Positions 12,601 through 22,100 of a DNA stretch of 64,000 bases are shown piece after piece. Each line of letters starts with the position of its first letter. The stretch's first letter is position 1. The position numbers and the translations under genes were made by a program. The DNA lies in assembly GCA_014843695.1 (NCBI GenBank), contig CM026404.1, forward strand, positions 83,631,787-83,695,786, given 5' to 3'. The notes beneath the pieces are model-generated. The model saw only the letters and a list, made by a program, of their open reading frames with translations. It had not been told where the DNA came from and made no database searches. Origin of the DNA: Archivesica marissinica. Taxonomy: Eukaryota; Mollusca; Bivalvia; Venerida; Vesicomyidae.

Positions 12601-15600
12601 AAATTGGCTTACAAAAAAGTGTAGATCCAGATGAGCCGGCTCGTGACGAGCCGTCTCATCAGGATCTGCACTTTTTTCAAGTAATATAACTATTTTTAGA
12701 AAAATTACCCATTTTGATAAATGAACTGATCCAAATGTAATTTTGTTATTAATTTATTGGTCTAAAAATATCATGGACCAGTCCATGTCAGTTACTTAGT
12801 GTTGAATGGGTTAAGGATGATGAATGATACTGAATATGGATTCCATTTTCAACACTCGACCTCTGCTGTAGAGTTTTCTGGAGTAACACACCAATAGTGC
12901 AGTTTCTTAACTGTCTTAGACTTCACATTTACTTGTCCTTCCAACATGCTCTACTTTGGGCACATTTGTTCAAATATCGTGTCCTTAAAGCGACATTACA
13001 TCGCAAAATGCAAAGATATGCATTTTTTACTTATAAATAGAATTGCTACAAAGTGAAAGTAGGATTTCATATAACGGGGAGCCATGTCCCTGAATTGATG
13101 TTTGTTTATGATTGGAGTATATACTAAATGCTTGATGCTGTAGCTTATTGAGATCATTTAATTCAGATTAACTCTTTCACCGCCAATGTCGCATAAAAGC
13201 GACTTTGTAAAATAGTAGAGAACCCGATCGGACAGAATAGAATATGCCGTCTGATCAGGCTATATGCTGATTGCTATTCGGACAGGTGCTTCAGTTCCAC
13301 TGTCTGAACATAGATCCTGATCAGATGCGGCGTTACGCCGCGGCTGATCTGGATCTATGTTGTTTGCACATGCTCTGAATTTATTCGGCGCTGAAAGAGT
13401 TAATCTAAGCATAAACCTGTATAGGCACAAATGTGAGATATATACAATAAATGTTGCTATTCAGAATACAAGCGTAGTATGCACATGTATGTTGACCCTA
13501 TTTACATTATTTTGTCATGTCAACAAACGTCTTATACGTTTATTGGTTGCAATACTAAAATTCTGTTGTAAATATTTGGACATAAATTATACCATATAAC
13601 AGGAACACTTTGAAGCTATCTTGATTTGACCAATAATGGACCATAAAAATCTAAACTGCCGCTAAGCCTAATTTCCTGAGATCTGAAGCAGCATTGACTT
13701 CAGTGATGTTTCTATGTGCAATATTCGTGCCTCAAAACATGTACAACTGATATACCTTGAAACATGTCCCAACAAGGCTGACATCCGTCACAGATGTTAC
13801 ATTTGTCTTTTGTTATTAAAAAGTCAAACACATCAATATAATACTATGCACATTTTAAGTCGGAAAGTGAAAGTACAAAGATGAAATATTTGCTATATGT
13901 ATGTCTTCACTTAGCTTAATATTTTCCCCAGAAACAGAACTTGTTCTTATCTTATTGTTAGATAGTGTGCTCCCCCGGATCGCGCACTCTGCTCCCCCGG
14001 ATCGCGCACTTTGCTCCCCCGGATCGCGCACGTTGCTCCCCCGGATTGTGCACTCTGCTCCCCCGGATCGTGCACTTTGCTCCCCTGGATCGCGCACTCT
14101 ACTCCCCCGGATTGTGCACTCTGCTCCCCCAGATCGAGCACTCGATTATCCCATATCCACCTTTTCTACAAAGGAAACATAGCACTGGAAACTGCTTCTG
14201 AATGTATGGATGGTCTTTCGCACCTTTCTTGTCCTTTCCGACTTTGCCTATCTGCTGGCTCAGTCTTATAGTTACATTTCTCGTCTTCACTGTAGGGTTG
14301 GTCTCATACTTTGAAGCCACACGCCAACCCGACTCGGATGAATCTTCGAGCGAATCTATTGTTGTTGTTTCTTCAGCAAATCCTTAGCTAATAACATTTA
14401 TCATCAAATAAACCGCAAGAAATAACAGTTGTCACCTGATAAATACATAATCCCCTGTCGTTAATGTATTAATGATCAGATATACATATTTACCTGCACA
14501 GGATAATTGTCTGTAAATGCTATTGATCGTGCTAATAGACTATGTAACTGTTGCAATAATAACGCTATTGAATTAGAATACCATTTTATCTTGATATGTC
14601 CAATGTACAATGAAATAAGATTAACATTTTAGGCAGAACAAGTTGGCATGTTACAAGGTAACAAGTTACCTCAAGTAAATATGTTACTCTTATGAAATGT
14701 GAGAATAGCAAAATATTAAGAAATACTGCTAAATATATTAAGAATGCCTTTAAACTAAGAACAAATCATATGAAAACATTACGTGACCAACATTAATGAA
14801 TGTATATGTATGCTATCATATTAATATGTATTCGCATTTTGCCAATATAGCTTCTTAACTGGTTTATCGTTGCTTTAAGTAACACGATATAAACCTATTA
14901 TTAATGTAATTTGTGTATATTACATTTTGTTTCTCATGCCATGTGTACTATTATGTATGAATATTGTATTACCAACGGCAAGGTTATTGTCGATTTTTCA
15001 ATACAACATATTCTATTCTATTCTGTAAATATCTTAACCATGCATTGCTCTACTGCTTGTAATTGAAAAAATGCGAAAAATGCCAAATCCTTCAATAGTA
15101 GATTCTTTCACACTTTCTAAGCTCTCCGAGTCTAGGGCGGATTCTATCTCTTCTACCGTGGATAAAACATTAGTGATTGATCAGTTGCCTGGAACTGACT
15201 GATGATGGAAATGGTTCTAGTCCCATGAAAAATCTATATTATGTCTGTGGTACTCTTAACGCGGTCCTATGATTCTGGTGTTGCTTGTGCAAAACTTGTA
15301 ATAAATAATGTACATGTATGTCAGCCTAGATCTTAAAATTGTATGTATGTTGCAGGGTTCCGTTTGAGCAACAGATCCTTGTCAGCCCTTATTCTCCGAT
15401 TCAGCAATAGGAAGGGGGAGGTAGAGTTTGATGACTTTGTTCTGAGTGCAATCCGGCTGAAGACCATGATTGGTAAGTGATGCTCCCATGTCTCTGACGC
15501 CTGCTGTACTGTGTGTATATAATGTATGTCTCTGACACCTGCTGTACTGTGTATGTCTCTGGCACCTACTGTACTGTGTATGTCTCTGGCACCTACTGTA

Positions 15601-18600
15601 CTGTGTATGTCTCTGACACCTACTGTACTGTGTATGTCTCTGGCACCTACTGCACTGTGTATGTCTTTGGCACCTACTGTACTGTGTATGTCTCTGGCAC
15701 CTACTGTACTGTGTATGTCTCTGGCACCTACTGTACTGTGTATGTCTCTGGCACCTGTTGTACTGTATATGTCTCTGACACCTACTGTACTGTGTATGTC
15801 TCTGGCACCTACTGCACTGTGTATGTCTCTGGCACCTACTGTACTGTGTATGTCTCTGGCACCTACTGTACTGTGTATATCTCAGGCACCTACTGCACTG
15901 TGTATGTCTCTGGCACCTACTGTACTGTGTATGTCTCTGACACCTACTGTACTGTGTATGTCTCTGGCACCTACTGTACTGTGTATGTCTTTGGCACCTA
16001 CTGTACTGTGTATGTCTCTGGCACCTACTGTACTGTGTATGTCTCTGTCACCTACTGTACTGTGTATGTCTCTGACACCTACTGTACTGTGTATGTCTCT
16101 GGCACCTACTGTACTGTGTATGTCTCTGGCACCTACTGTACTGTGTATGTCGCTGGTACCTACTGTACTGTGTATGTCTCTGGCACCTACTGTACTGTGT
16201 ATGTCTCTGGTACCTACTGTACTGTGTATATCTATCGTACCTGCTGTACTGTGTATGTCTCTGGCACCTGCTGTACTGTGTATGTCTCTGACACCTACTG
16301 TACTGTGTATGTCTCTGGCACCTACTGCACTGTGTATGTCTTTGGCACCTACTGTACTGTGTATGTCTCTGGCACCTACTGTACTGTGTATGTCTCTGGC
16401 ACCTACTATACTGTGTATGTCTCTGGCACCTGTTGTACTGTGTATGTCTCTGACACCTACTGCACTGTGTATGTCTCTGGCACCTACTGTACTGTGTATG
16501 TCTCTGGCACCTACTGTACTGTGTATATCTCAGGCACCTACTGCACTGTGTATGTCTCTGGCACCTACTGTACTGTGTATGTCTCTGGCACCTACTGTAC
16601 TGTGTATGTCTCTGGCACCTACTGTACTGTGTATGTCTCTGACACCTACTGTACTGTGTATGTCTCTGGCACCTACTGTACTGTGTATGTCTCTGGCACC
16701 TACTGTACTGTGTATGTCTCTGGCACCTACTGTACTGTGTATGTCTCTGTCACCTACTGTACTGTGTATGTCTCTGTCACCTACTGTACTGTGTATGTCT
16801 CTGGCACCTACTGTACTGTGTATGTCTCTGGCACCTACTGTACTGTGTATGTCTCTGGCACCTACTGTACTGTGTATGTCTCTGGCACCTACTGTACTGT
16901 GTATGTCTCTGGCACCTACTGTACTGTGTATGTCTCTGGTACCTACTGTACTGTATATATCTGTGGTACCTGCTGTACTGTGTATGTCTCTGTCACCTGC
17001 TGTACTGTGTATGTCTCTGACACCTACTGTACTGTGTATGTCTCTGGCACCTACTGTACTGTGTATGTCTCTGGTACCTACTGTACTGTGTATGTCTCTG
17101 GCACCTACTGTACTGTGTATGTCTCTGGTACCTACTGTACTGTGTATGTCTCTGGTACCTACTGTACCGTGTATGTCTCTGACACCTACTGTACTGTGTA
17201 TGTCTCTGGCACCTACTGTACTGTGTATGTCTCTGGCACCTGTTGTACTGTGTATGTCTCTGACACCTACTGTACTGTGTATGTCTCTGGCACCTACTGC
17301 ACTGTGTATGTCTCTGGCACCTACTGTACTGTGTATGTCTCTGGCACCTACTGTACTGTGTATATCTCAGGCACCTACTGCACTGTGTATGTCTCTGGCA
17401 CCTACTGTACTGTGTATGTCTCTGGCACCTACTGTACTGTGTATGTCTCTGGCACCTACTGTACTGTGTATGTCTCTGTCACCTACTGTACTGTGTATGT
17501 CTCTGACACCTACTGTACTGTGTATGTCTCTGGCACCTACTGTACTGTGTATGTCTCTGGCACCTACTGTACTGTGTATGTCTCTGGCACCTACTGTACT
17601 GTGTATGTCTCTGGCACCTACTGTACTGTGTATGTCTCTGGCACCTACTGTACTGTGTATGTCTCTGACACCTACTGTACTGTGTATGTCTCTGGCACCT
17701 ACTGCACTGTGTATGTCTTTGGCACCTACTGTACTGTGTATGTCTCTGACACCTACTGTACTGTGTATGTCTCTGGCACCTGCTGTACTGTGTATGTCTC
17801 TTGACACCTACTGTACTGTGTATGTCTCTGGCACCTACTGCACTGTGTATGTCTCTGGCACCTACTGTACTGTGTATGTCTCTGACACCTACTGTACTGT
17901 GTATGTCTCTGGCACCTACTGTACTGTGTATATCTCAGGCACCTACTGCACTGTGTATGTCTCTGGCACCTACTGTACTGTGTATGTCTCTGACACCTAC
18001 TGTACTGTGTATGTCTCTGGCACCTACTGTACTGTGTATGTCTCTGGCACCTACTGTACTGTGTATGTCTCTGACACCTACTGTACTGTGTATGTCTCTG
18101 GCACCTACTGTACTGTGTATGTCTCTGGCACCTACTGTACTGTGTATGTCTCTGACACCTACTGTACTGTGTATGTCTCTGGCACCTACTGTACTGTGTA
18201 TGTCTCTGACACCTACTGCACTGTGTATGTCTCTGGCACCTACTGTACTGTGTATGTCTCTGGCACCTACTGTACTGTGTATGTCTCTGACACCTACTGC
18301 ACTGTGTATGTCTCTGGCACCTACTGTACTGTGTATGTCTCTGGCACCTGCTGTTTGTAACTGATACTTGTGCTGTTCTGTTTGTTGTTGGTTTTAAAGA
18401 GGAATACATCATGTCCTGAGAAGTTTTGAAAACATTCCATTTCGTATATATACTGAGTCAAAAAAGAAACGATACCTGGTGTTTATGTGTTTATAATTTC
18501 AACATTTATTAAGAAAATTCTTTGAAAATTCATAAGATGATAGTCCAACATGTTTGAAAGAGGAGCACATAAAGCATAATGAGCCTCCGAAACTGTCTGC

Positions 18601-21600
18601 TGCGTGATGACGTAATTCGTCGGACAGAGGTCTAATGGAGTTTTCACACAGACGTCAATACCGAGTATGGGCACCATTTGCGTCTCTCACTGCAATGCAC
18701 CGCCGTCGCATCGAACGGAAGAGTGTCTGAATCTCTTGCTGGTCAATATTTGTCCACTCCTGACGCAAAACATCCCTCAGTTGGTTTAACGTTACCGGCT
18801 GATGTCGTCTGACGCGGCGGTCTAGCGTATCCCACAAATGTTCTATGGGTGACAAGTCTGGTGACAAAGCAGACCACGGCAGGGTTTCAATATTGTTCTG
18901 CTCCAATAATGTGGTGGAAATCCGAGCAGTATGACACCTGGCGTTGTCCTGTTGGAACAGTGTGACGTTTCTGTTGGCGTTAAAGAACGGCACAACAACT
19001 GGCGCAAGGATCTCATCACAGTACCGCTGGGCGTTTAGGTTCCCGTCCACCACTAACAGTTCAGTGCGACTGCCGAAGGTGATACCGCCCCATGCCATAA
19101 TGCTTCCGCCCCCGAACAGATCGACCTGACGTACACATGCGTCAGCGTAACGTTCACCGCGTCTGCGATATACCCGCTCTCTGCCATCCGCTCGATGCAA
19201 ACAGAACCGCGATTCATCGCTAAACATCACCGAATTCCACTGTAACCGAGTCCAGCGAGCACGTTCCGTCATCCATTCCCGCCGTACGTCGTGTCAGGAT
19301 GGGTCCAACGTATGGCCGATAGGCACGAATGCCACGTTAACCTATCCGGTTCCTGACTGTTTGTGCACTGATGTGATTGTTGGTCATCCCAGGAGTAACG
19401 GCAGCTGTGTGCGTAGCAGGTAGGAACCGGTCACGTAAATGTGACGTCCGAATGTGACGGTCCTGTTCACGCGTCGTCACACGTGGTCGACCAGATCTTG
19501 GACGGTCGTCCACCTATCCATGTGTTCGATAACGTCGAAGTAGACGTGTTATCGTGATCCGCGTAACCCCGAGTCGATTTGCGACGTCACGCTGACGTAA
19601 ACCGCCGTCAATCATGCCAATGGCACGCATTCTCTGATTGCGGTTTAGCCTAGGCATTTTGTTAGAGGTAACAATGGGTATGTAAGGTGTTTTTCCTCGA
19701 TGATAATGCAATACCAGTACAATAAACCGGTTTTCCGATTTGTACATGTGTAGGAAGTTGACTTTGTTGAGGAGCACGTGCAAATCGGAAATTCGGCGTT
19801 CCAGGATTATCGGGTGTTTATTTACCTGTGTTTATGGTTGGCTGACGTTGCAATAAGATACCCGGTACTGATACGTAATAATATATTAAACCTTTCTATG
19901 GTTTTATCCGTTTTACGTAGTTTGGTATCGTTTCTCTTTTGACTCAGTATAGATTAGTTGGGTATAAACCCAAAATAGCTACATTAGTCTGTCCTAAAGT
20001 TGATATAAAGTTGATATAAAGTTGATATCACAACAAACTGAGGTCAGCATGCTCGGCTTCTTCATATTCACATCTGAATCCTGTGTTATTGTCACTATTA
20101 AATTGTTGTGGCATCAAATGCATAAATACTGTATATGCAGTATTTTGGATGACTTTGAAATATAGCTTAAAACTTATTTTATGTGAGAAAACAAAATCTG
20201 CAGCAGATATTTGTGTACCTGAACATGTTTATTTCTACAAAAGTGTTTATATTTGAGAGTTTTCACACACTGAAAAGATTTTACCGACAATATACTATTA
20301 TTATATATTCTATTGCAGCATCTTTCAAAGGTCTTGACCATGAAAATCAAGGTGTAGCTGCATATGACCTTGATACAGTAAGTACCCATTTTAAGTCGAC
20401 TCCATAAATTACTACATGTATATGACCAACTTAATAAATCTGTATTGACTATTTCTTGAAAATATCACCACAGTCGTATTGGTAGTTCACCTGAGTAAAG
20501 CTGTTGTGAGCTATTGTTACCACAATGTGTCCTTCCGTCCGTCCGTCCATCGTCCGTGAGCAAGTCTTCTCCTTAGTAACCATTGGGTCTATAGCCACCA
20601 TTTATGGTCATGGTACTGGGGTAGTTTGGGATTACAAAATTGTTAAAATTACGTCATTACGTAATCCAAGATGGCCACAGTCTATAAATAGCACACATTC
20701 TTCTCACGAACTGCCAACCATATTTTGATGAATCTTTGTACGAATGAATGATGGGCAAAACTCTTTCAAAGTTGTTAAAATGGTGACCCCGGAATCAGTA
20801 CCCAGAACTGGAGCTAGAGGCCAAATAGTCAATATCACTGAAATGACGTGTATGATAATGAATTGAGCTGTTGTAAAAGTAAAGTGTTTGTTTATTATAG
20901 TGTCACTCCTATTTAAAGGGCCAGCCATTTCTGACTTATGAGACACCTCTTCTTATGAACATCAGTACTTCCCCCGAATCTTATGCTTGTATGCCTGGCG
21001 CCAGGCTGGTAGGCAATCTGTAACCATTATTTAGCTAGCTGGCGGCTCACCAACCGGCCATATCAGAACGAACCCCTGACAAGGTTCGAACCTTCGACCT
21101 CCCGCTCCGTAGCCAGATGCCTTAACCACTAGGCCACGGAGACGGTTATAAATCAATCGCAGTGGATGAGCGTTCAAATCAGGTGTGAATGGTCCGGAGT
21201 TCGAGCCCCGCTGGAGCCGTTACGATTGTGCCCTTAGGCAAGGCATTTAAATTCCACGTTGTCTTCTCTCTCCCTCGTGGCGATGGATTCCATCAGGAAT
21301 GAGGTGTCGAGAGTGATTAATATAAGTTGTAAGAACTTGTTTCACAATCGAGCTAAAATAAATTTGTATAAACTAAATCTATCGCTGGATTCATGTCCCT
21401 TGCTGACCGCCATTTTCTGGTTTGCTGGTACGCTGCCACCTCACTCCTCATACACAATATATAGCAAGCAAATCTAACAACAGTAACTACAGTCAAACCT
21501 GTGTCAGTGGTCACCTCCATTAAGCAGCCAACCTGTATTAAGCAGCCAGATTCCCAATCGGTTGTTTTATTATACTGTTGACCTATTAAGCAGCCACCTG

Positions 21601-22100
21601 CGCTAAGCGGCCACTTTCGCAGATTCCCTTGGTTGGCTGCTTCAGACAGGCTTGACTGTAATCATCCTGGGACCATGCTGCTCCCAATTCAGTAGTGGGG
21701 CGACCATCCCCTACCCAGCGGGTCCTCAGGTGGTGGATAGAGGAACGGCCCTCAGATATGGGGGTTTGCTGTGAATTAAATAAGCAGTCCCGGACCATAT
21801 GGCGGTGTACCTACCAGGACGGGGCAGGATAGCACATGGCAAAGCTACTCCTATTAAATACTCCACGTGTCCTACAACGGGTGCATCAGGCGAAAATATG
21901 GGCCGCCTTAAAAGTCCTAGCCTAAGGGTGAGGTAACCCCAACAGAAATCTCGAATGCTGAAGCCGGAAGTACTGGGCCGCACGGCGCATTCTAATAAAC
22001 CACGGTACTACGCATAAACGCAAAATGAATCACTGTAATCATACAGTAATGGTAATACGTGTTATTGTTTCAGTTCATACGGACCACTATGTACTCGTAA
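6571..22100 (+). CDS. Calpain-type penta-EF-hand domain, 3-prime end of gene (six exons, partial)
   Basis: Six exons (6571-6629, 7714-7782, 12397-12475, 15356-15472, 20319-20377, 22074-22100) join in phase into 136 residues plus stop. The product is the C-terminal calcium-binding domain of a calpain large subunit or of the calpain small subunit. Known homologues use it for Ca2+ sensing and for subunit pairing of the cytosolic cysteine protease. EF2 (residues 20-31, D-G-D-L-S-G-K-L-G-F-D-E) and EF3 (50-61, D-K-D-S-S-G-H-L-S-T-Y-E) are canonical loops. EF4 (about 86-96) lacks acidic residues at the first positions, and EF5 (115-126) has Leu at position 12, as expected for a non-binding dimerisation hand. 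The tail FIRTTMYS resembles the family ending. Exon lengths 69, 79, 117, 59 and 27 agree with my recollection of vertebrate calpain genes. EF1 and any protease core are not in the window, so large and small subunit cannot be told apart. Confidence 0.88.
6740..7610. repeat. 31-bp minisatellite filling a calpain intron
   Basis: The first ten copies (6740-7050) are near identical, with core GGCATTGACCTAGTAACCAA. The right part (7080-7610) consists of diverged units containing GTGACCTTGACCTACTAACC. This gradient suggests recent homogenisation at the left end. The array occupies most of the intron 6630-7713. Confidence 0.9.
7714..7782 (+). CDS. Calpain exon, EF2 loop and exiting helix
   Basis: Acceptor ACACAG, donor GTAGTG, 69 nt, phase 0 at both ends. 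It encodes GDLSGKLGFDEFKELW followed by QDLRKWK. With the Asp from the previous exon it makes a complete 12-residue calcium loop. Confidence 0.88.
7856..8803. repeat. 43-bp minisatellite
   Basis: About 22 copies of a unit containing GGATCATGCCAAGGGGGAGG and AGCAATTTAAGCATGTCC. Copies around 8080-8520 carry many small deletions, consistent with age or sequencing error, while both edges are cleaner. The last part of this array is repeated after the assembly gap (10537-10755). Confidence 0.9.
8861..9536. repeat. 67-bp minisatellite, left block
   Basis: About ten copies of a 67-bp unit with GAATGGAGAGTTTCGATG, GATCTCTGTGAGGCAATGGG and GGGTAATGTGTTTG. Two unit types differ by AAGATCTCT versus GATCTTCTCT. 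It is cut by the N run. The minus-strand open frames through it are artefacts that even cross the N run. Confidence 0.93.
9537..10536. other. Assembly gap of exactly 1000 N
   Basis: All positions are N. The round length suggests a nominal or scaffolding gap. See the finding on the identical flanks at 8585-9536 and 10537-11488. Confidence 0.99.
10537..11684. repeat. 43-bp array end plus 67-bp minisatellite, right block
   Basis: 10537-10755 repeats the end of the 43-bp array and 10813-11684 the 67-bp array (about 13 units). Positions 10537-11488 match 8585-9536 at a constant offset of 1952. Only 11489-11684 is new array sequence, before unique DNA resumes. Confidence 0.93.
11794..12083 (-). 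mobile_element. SINE family A, full-length copy
   Basis: On the minus strand it has a tRNA-derived head with box A (TGTAGTCCAGTGG) and box B (GGTTCAATC here), then a body, then an A-rich tail reading ATAAATAAACG. A perfect 12-bp target-site duplication TACGAGTGTCTG lies at 11782-11793 and 12084-12095. It sits inside a calpain intron, antisense to it. Confidence 0.9.
12107..12350 (+). mobile_element. SINE family B relative with its core expanded in tandem
   Basis: A tRNA-like head (GTAGCTTAGTGGTTGGAGG, GGTTTGAGCCCC) is followed by four to five tandem copies of a 36-bp unit (12167-12315) containing ATGAGGTCTCGAGAACGATT. The sequence ends with the family-like TCGCAAT and TTTGTATAGACT. In family B proper the corresponding segment (ATGAGGTCTCGAGAGTGATT) occurs once. 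Confidence 0.6.
12397..12475 (+). CDS. Calpain exon, EF3
   Basis: Acceptor TTTCAG, donor GTACGT, 79 nt, phase 0 in and phase 1 out. It encodes AVFKQFDKDSSGHLSTYE and then LRAAFNAS. The loop D-K-D-S-S-G-H-L-S-T-Y-E is a canonical EF-hand, and LRAAFNASG matches the calpain ELPGAFEAAG-type helix. Confidence 0.9.
12574..12814. mobile_element. piggyBac-like MITE, 233-bp subfamily, inverted copy
   Basis: A 233-bp element (12578-12810) between TTAA tetramers, the inverse of the copy at 5787. It carries the same central hairpin around CTCGTGACGAG. It lies about 100 bases downstream of the EF3 exon donor. Confidence 0.8.
12985..13601 (+). mobile_element. Inverted-repeat transposon family X, copy 1, interrupted by a MITE
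   Basis: The left end TTAAAGCGACATTACATCGC matches, inverted, the right end of 49949-50625. The inside (GACCCTATTTACATTATTTTG, ACAAACGTCTTATACG, TTATACCATATAA) also matches that copy inverted. The TTAA-flanked MITE at 13168-13403 is inserted inside. The right end is missing. No transposase seen. Confidence 0.65.
13168..13403. mobile_element. piggyBac-like MITE nested in family X
   Basis: A 228-bp element (13172-13399) between TTAA tetramers, with ends CTCTTTCACCGCC and GGCGCTGAAAGAG. It has the internal CTGATCAGGCTATATGCTG and CTGATCTGGATCTATG modules. Its position within copy 1 of family X shows it arrived later. Confidence 0.75.
13967..14143. repeat. 22-bp minisatellite, 8 copies
   Basis: GC-rich unit GCTCCCCCGGATCGCGCACT plus CT, with variants ATTGTG and CCTGG. 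The frames across it on both strands are repeat translations. Confidence 0.9.
14144..14390. other. Unassigned open frames on both strands
   Basis: The + frame to 14387 reads one hydrophobic stretch (LPICWLSLIVTFLVFTVGLV) followed by an acidic Ser-rich tail. The minus frame over the same bases is open and basic (KVGKDKKGAKDHPYIQK). Neither resembles a family I know, and splice borders are not clear. It sits inside a calpain intron, so a mobile-element fragment is more likely than a host exon. Confidence 0.25.
14391..15355. other. Intronic sequence, no other feature seen
   Basis: AT-rich sequence ending in the acceptor GTTGCAG of the EF4 exon. Confidence 0.5.
15356..15472 (+). CDS. Calpain exon, EF3-EF4 linker and EF4
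   Basis: Acceptor TTGCAG, donor GTAAGT, 117 nt, phase 1 in and out. It encodes GFRLSNRSLSALILRFSNRK and then GEVEFDDFVLSAIRLKTMI. The DFDNF-like EFDDF and the R-L-x-x-M motifs are calpain signatures. The EF4 loop lacks Asp at positions 1 and 3, so calcium binding there is doubtful. Confidence 0.9.
15484..18358. repeat. 27-bp minisatellite, about 106 copies, in a calpain intron
   Basis: Unit TGTGTATGTCTCTGGCACC plus TACTGTAC. Common variants carry GACACC, GTCACC, TATCTCAGG or TTTGGC. Runs of identical variant order recur (compare about 15500-16000, 16240-16640 and 16980-17480), implying duplication of blocks of several hundred bases. Because 27 is divisible by three, frames on both strands stay open for up to 944 codons without being genes. 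A one-base insertion at about 17801 changes frame. Confidence 0.97.
18453..19947 (-). mobile_element. Tc1/mariner element with TIRs, inactive
   Basis: A 1495-bp element flanked by TA (18451-18452 and 19948-19949). Its terminal inverted repeats are CTGAGTCAAAAAAGAAACG and the inverse of CGTTTCTCTTTTGACTCAG. It carries one broken transposase gene on the minus strand and lies in the same calpain intron as the 27-bp array. Confidence 0.92.
18655..19657 (-). pseudogene. Tc1-type DD34E transposase, broken
   Basis: Cut-and-paste transposase remnant. From the ATG at 19657 it reads an N-terminal helix-turn-helix (RQRDVANRLGVTRITITRLL), then a linker with SGRPRVTTREQ. The catalytic part has SDESRF (first Asp), QQDNARCHTA (second Asp) and SPDLSPIEHLWD (Glu). 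Exactly 34 residues lie between the second Asp and the Glu, which defines the Tc1 group. Damage seen: in-frame TAG at 19514-19516, TAA at 19337-19339, and a frameshift close to 19280, after which frame 18655-19272 runs to the stop. Overall length is about the usual 340 residues. The protein as encoded cannot be functional. Confidence 0.93.
20319..20377 (+). CDS. Calpain exon, EF5
   Basis: Acceptor ATTGCAG, donor GTAAGT, 59 nt. It encodes ASFKGLDHENQGVAAYDLDT. The fifth EF-hand of calpains pairs subunits rather than binding calcium. Here the loop has Gln at position 5 and Leu at 12, consistent with that role. Confidence 0.85.
20490..20930. repeat. Probable interspersed repeat with (GTCC)n core
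   Basis: The segment with GTGAGCTATTGTTACC and CCTTCCGTCCGTCCGTCC resembles a repeat often seen in bivalve genomic DNA (from memory, not checked). No coding evidence was found in the 67-codon frame across it. Confidence 0.35.
20955..21146 (-). mobile_element. SINE with tRNA-Arg-like head
   Basis: The minus strand reads CCGTGGCCTAGTGGTTAAGG (box A), an anticodon-like loop CTACGGA (ACG) and GGTTCGAACC (box B), followed by a non-tRNA body. The anticodon stem is mismatched and no acceptor stem closes, so this is a SINE rather than a tRNA gene. Confidence 0.55.
21143..21376 (+). mobile_element. SINE family B copy
   Basis: Eroded head (ATCGCAGTGGATGAGCG, GAGTTCGAGCCCC), then the family body CCCTTAGGCAAGGCATTTAA and GATGGATTCCATCAG. 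The tail reads GAGTGATTAATATAAGTTG, with TTTGTATAAACT as the end. It directly abuts the tRNA-Arg-like SINE. Confidence 0.8.
21488..21660. mobile_element. Short MITE with CAGTCAAACCTG ends
   Basis: A 169-bp element (21490-21658) flanked by TA. The left end CAGTCAAACCTG and right end CAGGCTTGACTG are inverted repeats. Internal AAGCAGCCA modules occur in several copies. A related copy is at 49030-49156. Confidence 0.7.
21661..22073. other. Unassigned intronic sequence
   Basis: GC-richer than its surroundings, with an 85-codon minus-strand frame that has no recognised family. It may be a mobile-element fragment. It ends with the TTTCAG acceptor of the last calpain exon. Confidence 0.35.
22074..22100 (+). 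CDS. Calpain terminal exon
   Basis: Acceptor TTGTTTCAG, then nine codons FIRTTMYS and TAA. Calpains typically end in a short exon encoding a WLQLTMYS-like tail. Phase 0 fits the previous exon. No canonical AATAAA is seen in the following 200 bases. Confidence 0.88.
   Translation, partial: FIRTTMYS

Noticed and set aside
13855..14320. Several 60-90 codon frames on both strands
   Set aside because: Mostly the 22-bp GC-rich array; the remainder has no recognisable family and lies in an intron.
15526..18360. Open frames of 763 and 944 codons
   Set aside because: They are translations of the 27-bp array; 27 is divisible by three, so any stop-free unit stays open in several frames and on both strands.
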